Shown here: positions 26,890-36,013 of the stretch, piece after piece
How positions within the stretch are numbered: the stretch's first letter is position 1
Layout: each line of letters starts with the position of its first letter
Source of the DNA: Paenibacillus montaniterrae
GTDB lineage: Bacteria > Bacillota > Bacilli > Paenibacillales > Paenibacillaceae
Direction: 5' to 3'
Length of the DNA: 64,000 nucleotides
Assembly (NCBI RefSeq): GCF_018403185.1
Contig: NZ_BOSE01000005.1
Span: forward strand, 1-64,000
The notes under the pieces: model-generated
The model's database searches: none
The model's input: only the letters and a program-made list of their open reading frames with translations
Told to the model about the DNA's origin: nothing
Program-made: the position numbers and the translations under genes

Positions 26890-27732
26890 CTAGCCTTTGA
26901 TCGCGCCTGAAGAAACGCCTTTGACAAAATATTTTTGCAGCGATAGAAAAGCGAGTAGTACCGGTACTAGCGACATTGTAGTACCCGCAAAAATCATATC
27001 CCAGCGCGAGGAAAATTCGCCTACATAGTAGAACAGCTCAACGATCATTGTTTTGGTCTGGCCTGAAGGCAGCACCAGCATCGGCATAAGGAAGTCATTC
27101 CAAATACCAAGACCTTGCAGCACGACCATACTCGCCGTTACAGGACCAAGCAATGGAAACACAATTCTCCAGAAAATGCCGATCCGCGAGCAGCCGTCGA
27201 TTTCCGCAGACTCTTCAATTTCACGCGGAACTCCCTTCAAAAAGCTGGTATAGAGCAGGACGCCAAAGCCTACCGAGCCGGCAATGTAGATCATAATTGG
27301 ACCTAGCAAATTGCCGAACAGCCCCATCATATTGAGCTGCTTGAATAGCGGAATCATATACACCTGAAACGGAACCATCATCCCGAACAGGAAAAACACA
27401 TAAATCGCATTGGTCCAGCGATTATTCGTGCGCTCAATCGCGTAAGCTGCCATCGGAATAATGACAACCATCGCAATAATCGAGCCAACTGTAAGAATCG
27501 CACTGTTCAGCATCGCTTTCGGGTAATCAGTTTTGGTTAGCAAGTATTTAAAGCTTTCTGTATACAGCTCGGTAGGAAATGCCAGGGCATCTCTTAAAAT
27601 GTCTGCGTTAGATTTAAAGGCTGACATAATGTTAAAAAAGATTGGAAAAACAAAAATAACAGCTATGACAAAAGTGATAACAAATATAATGATGTTGCTC
27701 GATGTTATCGGTGTTTTTGTACGTTTCTTCAT
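26890..27732 (-). CDS. sugar ABC transporter permease (MalG type)
   Basis: The 280-residue membrane protein has six spans and the EAA loop EIEESAEIDGCSRIGIFWRI near residue 175, which docks the ATPase. The C-terminus ends KYFVKGVSSGAIKG, as is usual for MalG/AraQ-like permeases. It pairs with the permease gene just upstream: its ATG follows that stop by one base. No ATP-binding gene is present, so a shared MsmX-type ATPase elsewhere must drive it. Confidence 0.93.
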   Translation of the reverse strand: MKKRTKTPITSSNIIIFVITFVIAVIFVFPIFFNIMSAFKSNADILRDALAFPTELYTESFKYLLTKTDYPKAMLNSAILTVGSIIAMVVIIPMAAYAIERTNNRWTNAIYVFFLFGMMVPFQVYMIPLFKQLNMMGLFGNLLGPIMIYIAGSVGFGVLLYTSFLKGVPREIEESAEIDGCSRIGIFWRIVFPLLGPVTASMVVLQGLGIWNDFLMPMLVLPSGQTKTMIVELFYYVGEFSSRWDMIFAGTTMSLVPVLLAFLSLQKYFVKGVSSGAIKG

Positions 27733-27733
27733 C

Positions 27734-28639
27734 TTACATTTGCACCTCTCTTTTGCGCAGCAAACGAATTTGAATAAGTGAAATAATCATTATGAGGATA
27801 AACAGCACAATTGCCAGCGCCGTACCAAAGCCTTGACGGCCTTCGCCGAAGGCTACCTTATATATAATGTAAGTCAACGTTTCAGTGGCAAAGCCTGGAC
27901 CACCATTGGTCATGACCGCGATTTGGTCAAACAGCTTCAAGGAGTTGATCATCGACAGCATAACGCAGACCGTCGTCGCACCGGCAAGCAATGGGAAGGT
28001 AACATGCCAGAACTGCTTCCATTTGCCTGCTCCGTCGATGCTTGCTGCCTCAAGCAGTTCCTGTGGGATGCCCTGCAAGCCTGCCAAATAAATAATCATA
28101 TAATAGCCAGAAGCTTTCCAAACCGTTGACAGTATAATCGATAGCAATGCATAATCAGGATTTCCCAGCCAATCTGTCTTCAGTGCGGACAAGCCTACTA
28201 AATCGAGCAATTGATTGACAACGCCGAAGTTATAATTAAGAATAATCATCCAAATAAAGCCCATAATAATGCCGCTCATTAACACAGGGAAATAAAAAAT
28301 GCTGCGGAACAAATTTTTCAGCCAACGCACCTGATCGACCAGTATCGCTAATAGGAGTGCGACTACATTTTCCAAAATAACAAGGGCTATTGCCACAATA
28401 ATCGTGTTCGTCAACGCATTGTGCACCCTCGGACTGTTCCAAATTTCTTTAAAATTTTCAAAGCCAATATAGCGAATATTGTCGCTTATGCCATCCCATG
28501 AGGTGAAGCTTAAATAAATACTGCTAAAGGTTGGGACCATGACAAATATGCAATAGAGTAAAAAGGCAGGCAATATAAACCAGATTGCATAGCTCCGCCA
28601 CCATTGTTTTCTTTTAATGCTTGAAGTTGAGGCATTCAT
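27734..28639 (-). CDS. sugar ABC transporter permease (MalF type)
   Basis: The 301-residue protein has six membrane spans and an EAA loop (ELLEAASIDGAGKWKQFWHV near residue 200). MNGGPGFATETLTYIIYKVA near the C-terminus is typical of the family. I chose the ATG eight bases after AGGAGGAG; a longer open frame upstream lacks a ribosome site. It forms the heteromeric channel with the following permease and receives sugar from the binding lipoprotein encoded upstream. Confidence 0.93.
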   Translation of the reverse strand: MNASTSSIKRKQWWRSYAIWFILPAFLLYCIFVMVPTFSSIYLSFTSWDGISDNIRYIGFENFKEIWNSPRVHNALTNTIIVAIALVILENVVALLLAILVDQVRWLKNLFRSIFYFPVLMSGIIMGFIWMIILNYNFGVVNQLLDLVGLSALKTDWLGNPDYALLSIILSTVWKASGYYMIIYLAGLQGIPQELLEAASIDGAGKWKQFWHVTFPLLAGATTVCVMLSMINSLKLFDQIAVMTNGGPGFATETLTYIIYKVAFGEGRQGFGTALAIVLFILIMIISLIQIRLLRKREVQM

Positions 28640-28681
28640 ATGTCTTTCTCCTCCTGCTCCTCTATATGGATGTAGAGTAGA

Positions 28682-28708
28682 AAACCTCCGTGGATCAAAC
28701 GGAGGTTT
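28682..28708. terminator. hairpin between binding-protein and permease genes
   Basis: AAACCTCCGT pairs with ACGGAGGTTT around a seven-base loop. In importer operons such a hairpin often protects the 3' end of the highly expressed binding-protein mRNA and lowers permease expression. There is no strong T-run, so partial termination is likelier than a full stop. Confidence 0.65.
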
Positions 28709-28736
28709 CCCCAAACGATTAGCCTTTGCTTGCCAT

Positions 28737-30095
28737 TTATTGAAGATTAGCCTTTACATTGCTGTCATATTCGGTATCCGCCTGCTTCATATAGTCAGCA
28801 ACATCGCCATCGCTGACAACAAGCTCCTGCAGCAGCTTATAGAACCAGTTGCGGAATTGAGGCGGAATCGCATTTTCACCATACCATTGGTTGATCATCA
28901 TAGATTTAGGAACAGACTCGTCACTCATTAGTCTTAGAACCTCTTGCATTTGTTCATTCGTCTCATAAGTAACCTCTTGCACTGTTGTAGGAATGCCGTT
29001 TACCGTTTCCAAATACGGTCCGTATTGCTCAGGATCGAAGAAAAATTTAATAAACGCTGTAATCGCTTCAACTTTATCCGGATCTTTAGAAGCCTCGGCA
29101 GATAGCGACCAGCCTGCCAGAGTAGGCAAACCATTCACAATAACAGAGCCGTCACGGCTTGGCAGCGCATAGAAGCCAAATTCAAAACCAGGATCAGCTT
29201 CTTCAATTTGGCCAAACATCCATGGACCAGAGTAAAGCTGAGCTGCTTTGCCCGTTACAAGCATTGATGCTGTTTGGTTGTCTCCTGTACTCAGCCAGCC
29301 TTTATCTACATATTTGGTAAACAATTCCTTATAATCTGTAATCGCTTGCACTGGAGCGGCATCAGTAAAGCTTGCCGTTTGAGCGATGCGCTTGGAATTC
29401 CAATCTGGATCGCTGCTATAAACATTGCTAATCAAGAAATAGTTAATCCAGAATCCCATATGGAACAAATCCTTGCCGCCCACTACGATTGGAGAAATGC
29501 CGCTTGCAAGCAGCTTCTCTTGAATTTCCAGAAACTCATCATACGTTTTAGGAAGCTCAGTTACGCCCGCATCTGCGTAAGCCTTTTTGCTGTAAATAAT
29601 GCCGTTAGGATTATTGCCTGTTAACGGTGCGTTATAATATTTTCCATCATACTCAGGCAAAAATGTGAACAAGCTGTGCAGCTCTTCAGGCAGCTCAGCC
29701 AGCTTGCCTGCATCTGCGAAAATTTTCGTATCGCGCATTTCAACAAGATCCGGGAATTCCCCAACCGCTTCTTTCGTTTTCAGCCAGTCCAAGTAAGATT
29801 CACTCGTAGTCTCGCTAATATTTTTAATCGTTACATGCGGATAAGCATCCGTAAAAGCATCAATCGTAGTCTCAATTGCTTGTTTCGTTGCCGGGTCTCC
29901 CGTTGCATACGCAATTGAGATCGTAACCGGATTCGCCTGATTGCCTCCAGCCTCTCCCTCTGCTTGAGAATTGCCGCCATTATTGTTCCCGTTAGTCGTT
30001 GAGTTCGTATTCGTGTTGTTTCCTCCACAAGCCGTAAGCACCAGCATAACTGCTACTATTCCGGAAAAAAGCTTAAAGAATGATTTCTTTGCCAT
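28737..30095 (-). CDS. sugar-binding lipoprotein of ABC importer
   Basis: The 452-residue protein is a family 1 extracellular solute-binding protein. Its lipobox LTAC places the lipidated residue at Cys23, followed by an Asn/Gly-rich linker (residues 24-52). Mid-domain motifs include NGIIYSKKAYADAGVTELPK and SGPWMFGQIEE. It captures oligosaccharides outside the membrane for the two permeases encoded next. AGGGAGG precedes the ATG. The gene sits downstream of the YesM/YesN genes, the likely sensors of the same sugar. Confidence 0.93.
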   Translation of the reverse strand: MAKKSFFKLFSGIVAVMLVLTACGGNNTNTNSTTNGNNNGGNSQAEGEAGGNQANPVTISIAYATGDPATKQAIETTIDAFTDAYPHVTIKNISETTSESYLDWLKTKEAVGEFPDLVEMRDTKIFADAGKLAELPEELHSLFTFLPEYDGKYYNAPLTGNNPNGIIYSKKAYADAGVTELPKTYDEFLEIQEKLLASGISPIVVGGKDLFHMGFWINYFLISNVYSSDPDWNSKRIAQTASFTDAAPVQAITDYKELFTKYVDKGWLSTGDNQTASMLVTGKAAQLYSGPWMFGQIEEADPGFEFGFYALPSRDGSVIVNGLPTLAGWSLSAEASKDPDKVEAITAFIKFFFDPEQYGPYLETVNGIPTTVQEVTYETNEQMQEVLRLMSDESVPKSMMINQWYGENAIPPQFRNWFYKLLQELVVSDGDVADYMKQADTEYDSNVKANLQ

Positions 30096-30221
30096 CTGTA
30101 TGTCCTCCCTTTTTAATGAAAATCAAGGATGTCAATTTCCTTGAATTAAAATTACCATTGCTGCGCTTTGTTATAAATGAAGTTTTTTAAGCTCGGTATG
30201 CTAGTTATTTAAGCTGTTTAC

Positions 30222-30486
30222 AGCGCTCCGGAGCAAAGCATCCTCAACGCTACGGAGCAATGCATTCTCCAGTCGCTTTTTAAATCGTAATGCTCTCTAT
30301 TTGATTTTTTAAGGTTGCATTACGATGTTAAAGGCGACACACGTTCGTTTTTCAGCGCTCCGGAGCAAAACATCCTCCAGCCGCTTTTTAAATCGTAATG
30401 CTCTATTATTAAATTTTATAAGGTCGCATTACGATGTTAAAGGCGGCACACTCCGTTTTTCGGATTGTTTTGCTCCTCCGCTGTAG
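30222..30486. repeat. two family A hairpin repeats
   Basis: Copies lie at about 30222-30353 and 30354-30486, in inverted orientation to those at 1.5-2.0 kb. The first has AGTCGCTTTTTAAATCG with a GGCGAC partner. The second has CCGCTTTTTAAATCG with GGCGGC, so the T-A pair of the stem is replaced by C-G with pairing kept. They lie directly before the family B array. From 30096 to 30221 I see only promoter-like AT-rich sequence. Confidence 0.8.
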
Positions 30487-30497
30487 TTTTTTGAGTG

Positions 30498-31020
30498 CAG
30501 GACCAAGAAGATGGCACGATACTAGAAGGCAAGGAGCGCAGCGTAGGCACTTGCTACGTGAGCACCGGAGCCTTCGGTAGCGTGACATATTCGCCGCCGA
30601 ATCAATTCCGAAGCCTGGCATCGTCATCAAAGTCCGGTTTTTAAACAACCTCTTTCCAATCGAAGTTTAAAAACTGGGCTTTCAGGACCAAGAAGCTTGG
30701 ACGCTAGTAGAAAACGAGGAGCGCAGCGTAGGCCAAAAGCTACGTGAGCACCGCAGTTTTCGCTAGCGTTCAAGATTCGCCGTCGAATCCGCTACAAAGC
30801 AACTACATCGTCATCAAAGTCCAGTTTTTAAACAACCTCTTTCCAATCGAAGTTTAAAAAGCTTGAACTTCAGGACCTAGAAGATGGCACGATACTAGAA
30901 GGCGAGGAGCGCAGCGTAGGCACTTGCTACGTGAGCACCGCAGCCTTCGGTAGCGTGACATATTCGACGTCGAATACGCTACAACGCAATCGCATCGTCA
31001 TCAAAGTCCAGTTTTTAAAC
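30498..31020. repeat. family B repeat array, three units
   Basis: The cores alternate type I, II, I. They are separated by hairpins with CCGGTTTTTAAAC or CCAGTTTTTAAAC on the left and GTTTAAAAACTGG or GTTTAAAAAGCTTG on the right, all with the loop AACCTCTTTCCAATCG. The last unit ends inside the left arm, and the kinase stop codon (TAA at 31015-31017) is part of that arm. Confidence 0.88.
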
Positions 31021-32778
31021 ATCCCCTTTCAAAGGGAAGGTTAGCTTGATTGACGTTCCTATACGCTCCACACTACTAATTTCAAGACCATATTGCTCGC
31101 CACACAGTGTTTTGATGCGATCATGCACATTTTTCAAGCCAACGTTCTTCGCTGGTGCTTTAGGGTCGGTCAGGCTGGCCTGCAGCCTTTGCAGCTCTTC
31201 CTTGGCAATGCCAGCACCGTCATCATAGATCGTGACCGCAAGCTGCTGCTCAACGGCCTCAACCATGACCAGCACGCTTCCTTTTCCGCCCTTGGGCTGG
31301 ATACCGTGCTGTATCGCATTTTCAACAATCGGCTGCAGCGACAGCTTCAAAATTTGATAGTCAGGTTTAACCGTGTCGTCCATCGCGACTCGCAGCTCGA
31401 TTCTGTTTTCAAATCTGACTCGCAAAATATAAAAATAATCCTCAAGATGGTTAAGCTCGTCCTTGATTGAGACCCAGTCCTCTCCGTAATCTATCACGTA
31501 TTTTAATTGATTGGAGAGCGCAAGGATCATCTCTGCTACCTCTTCATCGTCGTTATAGACTGCATTCATACGGATGACCTCTAGTGTATTGTATAAATAA
31601 TGCGGCCGAATTTGGCTTTTCAGCGCATTTAATTCCGCTTGCTTCTGTTTGATTTCTGCCACATAAGCATCATTAATAAAAATTTTCAGTCTCTCCACCA
31701 TGCGGTTAAAGCCAAATGCAAGCCTGCCTATCTCGTCTTTACTGTAATGTTTAATTTGCGCATCCAAATTTCCCATTTCCACCTTATTCATATGCTGCAG
31801 TACAACGCGAATCGGCGAGGCCAGCTTTTTGGAAAACAACGTCCCCATAGCCAGCAGCACAATCGCACAAATGACAATTGCAATATAGACTGTTGTTTGC
31901 GTAGCTGTCAGCTGATCGAATAAATTCTCTTTGGAAACCTTTATTAAAATGCTGCCATTAATATAAGGAATTTCATCACTAAAAACTAAAAAGCCACTTG
32001 CTTCCTTGTTCAATCCGCTGGGCTGCTCCGTTTCTGTTTTGTCTGGCAAATTGCTGTAATAGATATGATCTTCACCATCAAGCACATAGAGCTCATCTGA
32101 TTTGCCAAGATTCAATTCTTTAAAGTAGTTGCCCAAAACCGCAGCATCCACATCAATAAACAAGCTGCCTACCACTTTATGCTCCTTCGTCAGCTTGCCC
32201 GATATATCAATCAAATTTCGCCCAAATGTAATCACTTTTTGCTCGGGAGCGTTGTAATAGTGCTCCCCGTGTGTCGGAATAATCGTTAACTGATTGGGTC
32301 GATCCGCTAATGTTTCTCTCCACTCGACAGTAGGAAGCTGCTCGGCTTGAAGCGGCTTGCTTTGCCGGGTCTGATAGTAAAGTTTAGAGTCTTTGGCCCG
32401 AATAAAATAGACACTGCGAATATGCTTGTCGCTGTACAGCAGTGTTCTTAAAAAAGCATCGATCGGCACATTATTGATCTGCTCATATTCGTTGACATTC
32501 GCGGTCTGATCAATCGAAATCGTATGCGAGTAGCCTTCATACCTGCCTGTATACATGAGGCGAGTAATTTCATCGTAATCTGAGAAGAAGTTGTTAACGT
32601 TGTAGCTCATATACATTGACATTTGCTTCAAATTGTTCAGCGTAAACTGCTCAACATGACCTGTGAATGCTTGAAGCGAAAAAATGCTCAATGAAATAAG
32701 CGGTATTAACCCGACCAACAAAAATGCCGTAGAAAATTTAACAAATACACTGCTCCACCATTTCCTCATCGCCATCAT
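31015..32778 (-). CDS. sensor histidine kinase, YesM family
   Basis: The 587-residue kinase has a membrane helix at about residues 15-38, an extracellular Cache-like sensor of about 250 residues, a second helix near 297-313, a HAMP domain, then the His_kinase domain with phospho-accepting His393 (SQIRPHYLYNTLEVIRMNA). The ATPase domain has PIVENAIQHGIQPKGG and DDGAGI. It pairs with the YesN-type regulator encoded 63 bp upstream. Such pairs sense extracellular sugars and switch on neighbouring importer genes. Its stop codon is formed by the adjacent family B repeat. Confidence 0.93.
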   Translation of the reverse strand: MMAMRKWWSSVFVKFSTAFLLVGLIPLISLSIFSLQAFTGHVEQFTLNNLKQMSMYMSYNVNNFFSDYDEITRLMYTGRYEGYSHTISIDQTANVNEYEQINNVPIDAFLRTLLYSDKHIRSVYFIRAKDSKLYYQTRQSKPLQAEQLPTVEWRETLADRPNQLTIIPTHGEHYYNAPEQKVITFGRNLIDISGKLTKEHKVVGSLFIDVDAAVLGNYFKELNLGKSDELYVLDGEDHIYYSNLPDKTETEQPSGLNKEASGFLVFSDEIPYINGSILIKVSKENLFDQLTATQTTVYIAIVICAIVLLAMGTLFSKKLASPIRVVLQHMNKVEMGNLDAQIKHYSKDEIGRLAFGFNRMVERLKIFINDAYVAEIKQKQAELNALKSQIRPHYLYNTLEVIRMNAVYNDDEEVAEMILALSNQLKYVIDYGEDWVSIKDELNHLEDYFYILRVRFENRIELRVAMDDTVKPDYQILKLSLQPIVENAIQHGIQPKGGKGSVLVMVEAVEQQLAVTIYDDGAGIAKEELQRLQASLTDPKAPAKNVGLKNVHDRIKTLCGEQYGLEISSVERIGTSIKLTFPLKGDV

Positions 32779-32841
32779 CGGAGATCCCCCTCAACTTTCC
32801 AGCACTTCATATATGAAAACAAACTCTCTCGCGGCCAGCAT

Positions 32842-34440
32842 TTAAGACCGGAGAGAGTTTTTAAATTCCTGGGGCAGCTTGCCTGTATGCTTTTTGAACA
32901 TATCGCTGAAATGCCGCGCATTTTTGTAGCCAACCTTTTCTGCAATTTCGTACACCATCATATCGGAGTGCTTTAGCAAGGAAATCGCCTGGTTCATCCG
33001 CAAATCGGTTACATATTGTTTAAAGTTTTGCTTCATTTGCTTTTTAAAGAAGCTGCTGAAATAGTACGGATTCATAAAGGCGATAGCTGCCACTGTTTCT
33101 AAAGAGATGTCGTCCATATAATGACTTTCAATGTATTGAATGACCCGTTCAATTAGCTTCTGCTCCTTATTGATCGGATTGTCTCCGATTCGGTTGGACA
33201 GCTCTTGCAGCATGTTGTAAACCTCGTCGCACATTTTTTCATAAGTTTCGTATTGACCCAAGCGGTGCTGCAAATGCTGAATGTCAAAGCCTAATTCAGA
33301 CATCGGTACATCGGACTTTTTTACCTCCTGCACAATATACAGCACAGAGGAAAAACAAGTAGCTACTGCCAGCTGTCGATTGCCAATCGTTGCTTGCTTA
33401 ATAATTTGAAGCAGCGCTTTCATTTTTTCCAAAGCGATGTCCAGTTCATTTTCCGTTAACGCTTTAACAATTTCAGATTGCAGCGCAAACCATTCATGCT
33501 CACTGTTTTTTCGCTGCTCAAGCCGCTCGTAACGCAGCACTTGATTCAATCCTGAAAAATAGGTTAACCCCAGCGCTTCCTCAGCCTGCTTTTTAGATTT
33601 TTTCAGCTCGGCCAAGCGCTGGACAGGCTCTCCGACACCAACAGACACCTTTAGCTTAAGAAATTGCAAAATATTATTTTTAATTGCATTGCCGAGCAGC
33701 AGCAGCGTCTTGTCCTCCTCATAGCTTATCGCAAAAATAAAGTGATTGGATTTGATGCAGGTATATCCTTTGCCGTGTGTCCGAATGCTTTCCTGAATTA
33801 TATTGTGAACAGCAAACTCTACCAGCTTTAATGTTTGCGCTGGCCAGCGACCATTGTCGTGCTCCATAGGATCGAGTGAAACTATCCCGACAGCATGCTT
33901 GGGACCTTTGAGCTCCTGCTGCAAATAGATGTAGCCCTCTGAGCTTTCAGCAAGAAGCCCCTCTGTCAATTGCTCAAGCCACAACTCAACCTCACTGTCG
34001 CGATTTATTCTTTCCAAATGATCAAGCTTGTTGCGCCGTAGATCCTCTTCATTCTCCTCATGAATTAAAGAAAGCGTTTTAGCAACAGCTGACTCGAGAT
34101 CAGATTTTTTAATTGGCTTTACCAAATATTCTACAGCTCCATAAGCGATCGCATCCCTTGCATAGGAGAACTCCTGATAGGCGCTAATAAAAATGATTTT
34201 GCTTGGCAACTCTCGCAGCTTCGCCTCCTTAATTATGTCAATACCGCTATAGTGCGGCATGCTAATATCGCTAATGACAATATCAGGACTGTGCCGCTGC
34301 ATCAGCTCCAAAAGCTCCTTGCCGTCATATGCATATCCGACAATTTCAATGCCAAGCTCTGACCAGGGCAGCAATTTGCTTAGGCCTTTTACAATTAGAG
34401 GTTCATCATCCGCAAACAATACCGTTATGTTTCTATTCAT
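32842..34440 (-). CDS. response regulator, YesN/AraC family
   Basis: The 532-residue regulator has an N-terminal receiver domain with DDEP and phospho-acceptor Asp58 (VISDISMPHYSG), and Lys near residue 109 (YLVKPIKKSD). A middle region of about 250 residues follows, then two AraC-type helix-turn-helix motifs at the C-terminus (ISLETVAAIAFMNPYYFSSF; EIAEKVGYKNARHFSDMF). The partner kinase gene follows. The likely target is the binding-protein/permease/GH88 set. GAGGTGG precedes the ATG. Confidence 0.94.
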   Translation of the reverse strand: MNRNITVLFADDEPLIVKGLSKLLPWSELGIEIVGYAYDGKELLELMQRHSPDIVISDISMPHYSGIDIIKEAKLRELPSKIIFISAYQEFSYARDAIAYGAVEYLVKPIKKSDLESAVAKTLSLIHEENEEDLRRNKLDHLERINRDSEVELWLEQLTEGLLAESSEGYIYLQQELKGPKHAVGIVSLDPMEHDNGRWPAQTLKLVEFAVHNIIQESIRTHGKGYTCIKSNHFIFAISYEEDKTLLLLGNAIKNNILQFLKLKVSVGVGEPVQRLAELKKSKKQAEEALGLTYFSGLNQVLRYERLEQRKNSEHEWFALQSEIVKALTENELDIALEKMKALLQIIKQATIGNRQLAVATCFSSVLYIVQEVKKSDVPMSELGFDIQHLQHRLGQYETYEKMCDEVYNMLQELSNRIGDNPINKEQKLIERVIQYIESHYMDDISLETVAAIAFMNPYYFSSFFKKQMKQNFKQYVTDLRMNQAISLLKHSDMMVYEIAEKVGYKNARHFSDMFKKHTGKLPQEFKNSLRS

Positions 34441-34543
34441 CGTTCCACCTCATTCTTTCGCTCAGCCCCAACTTAACACAACTTTTAAAGATTGTTAATA
34501 ACCTTTTTTAAGGTAAAATACAGTTTTTTTAAGCATTAGAAAA

Positions 34544-34564
34544 AGCCTGCTTATCCAACAGGCT
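34544..34564 (-). terminator. rho-independent terminator
   Basis: AGCCTG (34544-34549) pairs with CAGGCT (34559-34564), and five T follow on the minus strand. It ends the beta-propeller gene. Confidence 0.7.
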
Positions 34565-34573
34565 CTTTCCTAA

Positions 34574-35764
34574 TTACATGGTATACGGCGTATAGCTTGC
34601 TACAAAGGAATGTATAATCCCCATAAATAATTGCTGTCTGCGAGTCTGAGTGGATAGAACTACACTATTCAGGAAGTGCCTGGTATCGCTAGCCAATGTA
34701 TAAGCATATTTGCTGTCCGAGGTTATAGCTAATCCATTTTGAATCTGAGCGAAGGAAATCACCTTTCCCGGTGGAGTCGAAGTGCCAACGGGCACAACCG
34801 GGTAAATCACTAAGCCTTGACTGCTTTCAAATTGGTCTCCAAACGTCACACATACCCATTTTTCATCGGGAGAAACCGCTATGCAATTTTGTGCCGAAAT
34901 ATTAGGAGTAAGATTTTCGATCACCTGATTTCCATTCATTCTCAGTACAGGAAGCGGAGTTTCATATGTTCCATCGGTTTGAGTCACGTATCTGGTATTG
35001 TTGGAAAGCACAACTGGCACCGTCGGTGATATAATATCCGGCCCCGTCAAAACTTGGCTGTCGGTTAAATTACTTACAAGAGAATAATAAATCCCTACAC
35101 CGTTATTATTACTACCACCATTACCAGGGATAATTAACGGGTTCATACTCTGAATCTGATCTCCCCCCATGCCTTTGACAATTGCAAGCTGACTTGGTCC
35201 ACCATAAGGCCAAGGATAGCCATAAAGATCACTGACATGCTTAAAAATATTTCTCGTAATGGTTTGAGAGCCTATTGGTGTTGCATCCACAATCATTTGT
35301 AGAGTCGCATCCCCAAAACCTGAAGTCGCAATAAAAACATGTCCTGCTCCAGTTGTCATTCCTTTAACTCCGTTTGAAACATCCAGTGAATAAAGCAACT
35401 GGTTGCTAACTGCATCTACAACTGCAACAGTATTATTCAAGTACCCCAGATAGACATACAAACTATCTGGAGTCACCAAAATATATTCTACAGGATAGCT
35501 CGTCTTCATGCTGGATAAATCAATCGTAGTCACAATCCCCGGATTAACGGTATTAATAACGAATAGAGTTTTAAGATGACTATTGCTTACATACACCCGA
35601 GTCCCTTCCGGGTTGACTCCTACTTTTAATGGTGGATATAAATTAGGCGGCGTAGTACCGACTGGAACTGAAGCTACTGGCTTGTTCGTATCAGGGTCAA
35701 CAAAGCCAAGAAAAGCGTTGCCGCTATAGTCTTGATAAGCCACATAAACATAATTGGTTACCAT
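34574..35764 (-). CDS. YVTN/YncE-like beta-propeller protein
   Basis: The 396-residue chain is built of repeating blades of about 45 residues with the pattern of hydrophobic strand, N-P-E/D, then V-Y/V-A (GVNPEGTRVYVSNSHLKTLF; VTPDSLYVYLGYLNNTVAVV; VSPDEKWVCVTFG). This is the YVTN-repeat seven-bladed propeller pattern. There is no signal peptide or lipobox, unusual since many relatives are exported. I chose an ATG 12 bases after AAAGGA; ATGs at 35782 and 35803 are also in frame. Its function and binding partner are unknown, and no functional partner gene lies beside it. Confidence 0.75.
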   Translation of the reverse strand: MVTNYVYVAYQDYSGNAFLGFVDPDTNKPVASVPVGTTPPNLYPPLKVGVNPEGTRVYVSNSHLKTLFVINTVNPGIVTTIDLSSMKTSYPVEYILVTPDSLYVYLGYLNNTVAVVDAVSNQLLYSLDVSNGVKGMTTGAGHVFIATSGFGDATLQMIVDATPIGSQTITRNIFKHVSDLYGYPWPYGGPSQLAIVKGMGGDQIQSMNPLIIPGNGGSNNNGVGIYYSLVSNLTDSQVLTGPDIISPTVPVVLSNNTRYVTQTDGTYETPLPVLRMNGNQVIENLTPNISAQNCIAVSPDEKWVCVTFGDQFESSQGLVIYPVVPVGTSTPPGKVISFAQIQNGLAITSDSKYAYTLASDTRHFLNSVVLSTQTRRQQLFMGIIHSFVASYTPYTM

Positions 35765-36013
35765 CTTTTGAATCAATCCTTTCATATGGATTATTTTGTT
35801 CAATGATGACTGACAGTGAACCCTAACTCTATGAGTGTCAGAAGTTCAGCATCGTCAAGCATTGTACAAGTTAATCTATGAAAGGTCCGTTCCAAAATTA
35901 ACGGCTAATTGTCTCCACTTTTCTCCAAATTTTGTGCTATCGGTAAACCGTATACGCTTGTTAAAAACAAGTGAATGTATAGCAGCTAGCTGCTTTCCCG
36001 AATTACCTTCAGC

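Noticed and set aside
28236..28442. Frames opposite and within the permease genes
   Set aside because: They are shadows of well-supported transporter genes, with no start signals.
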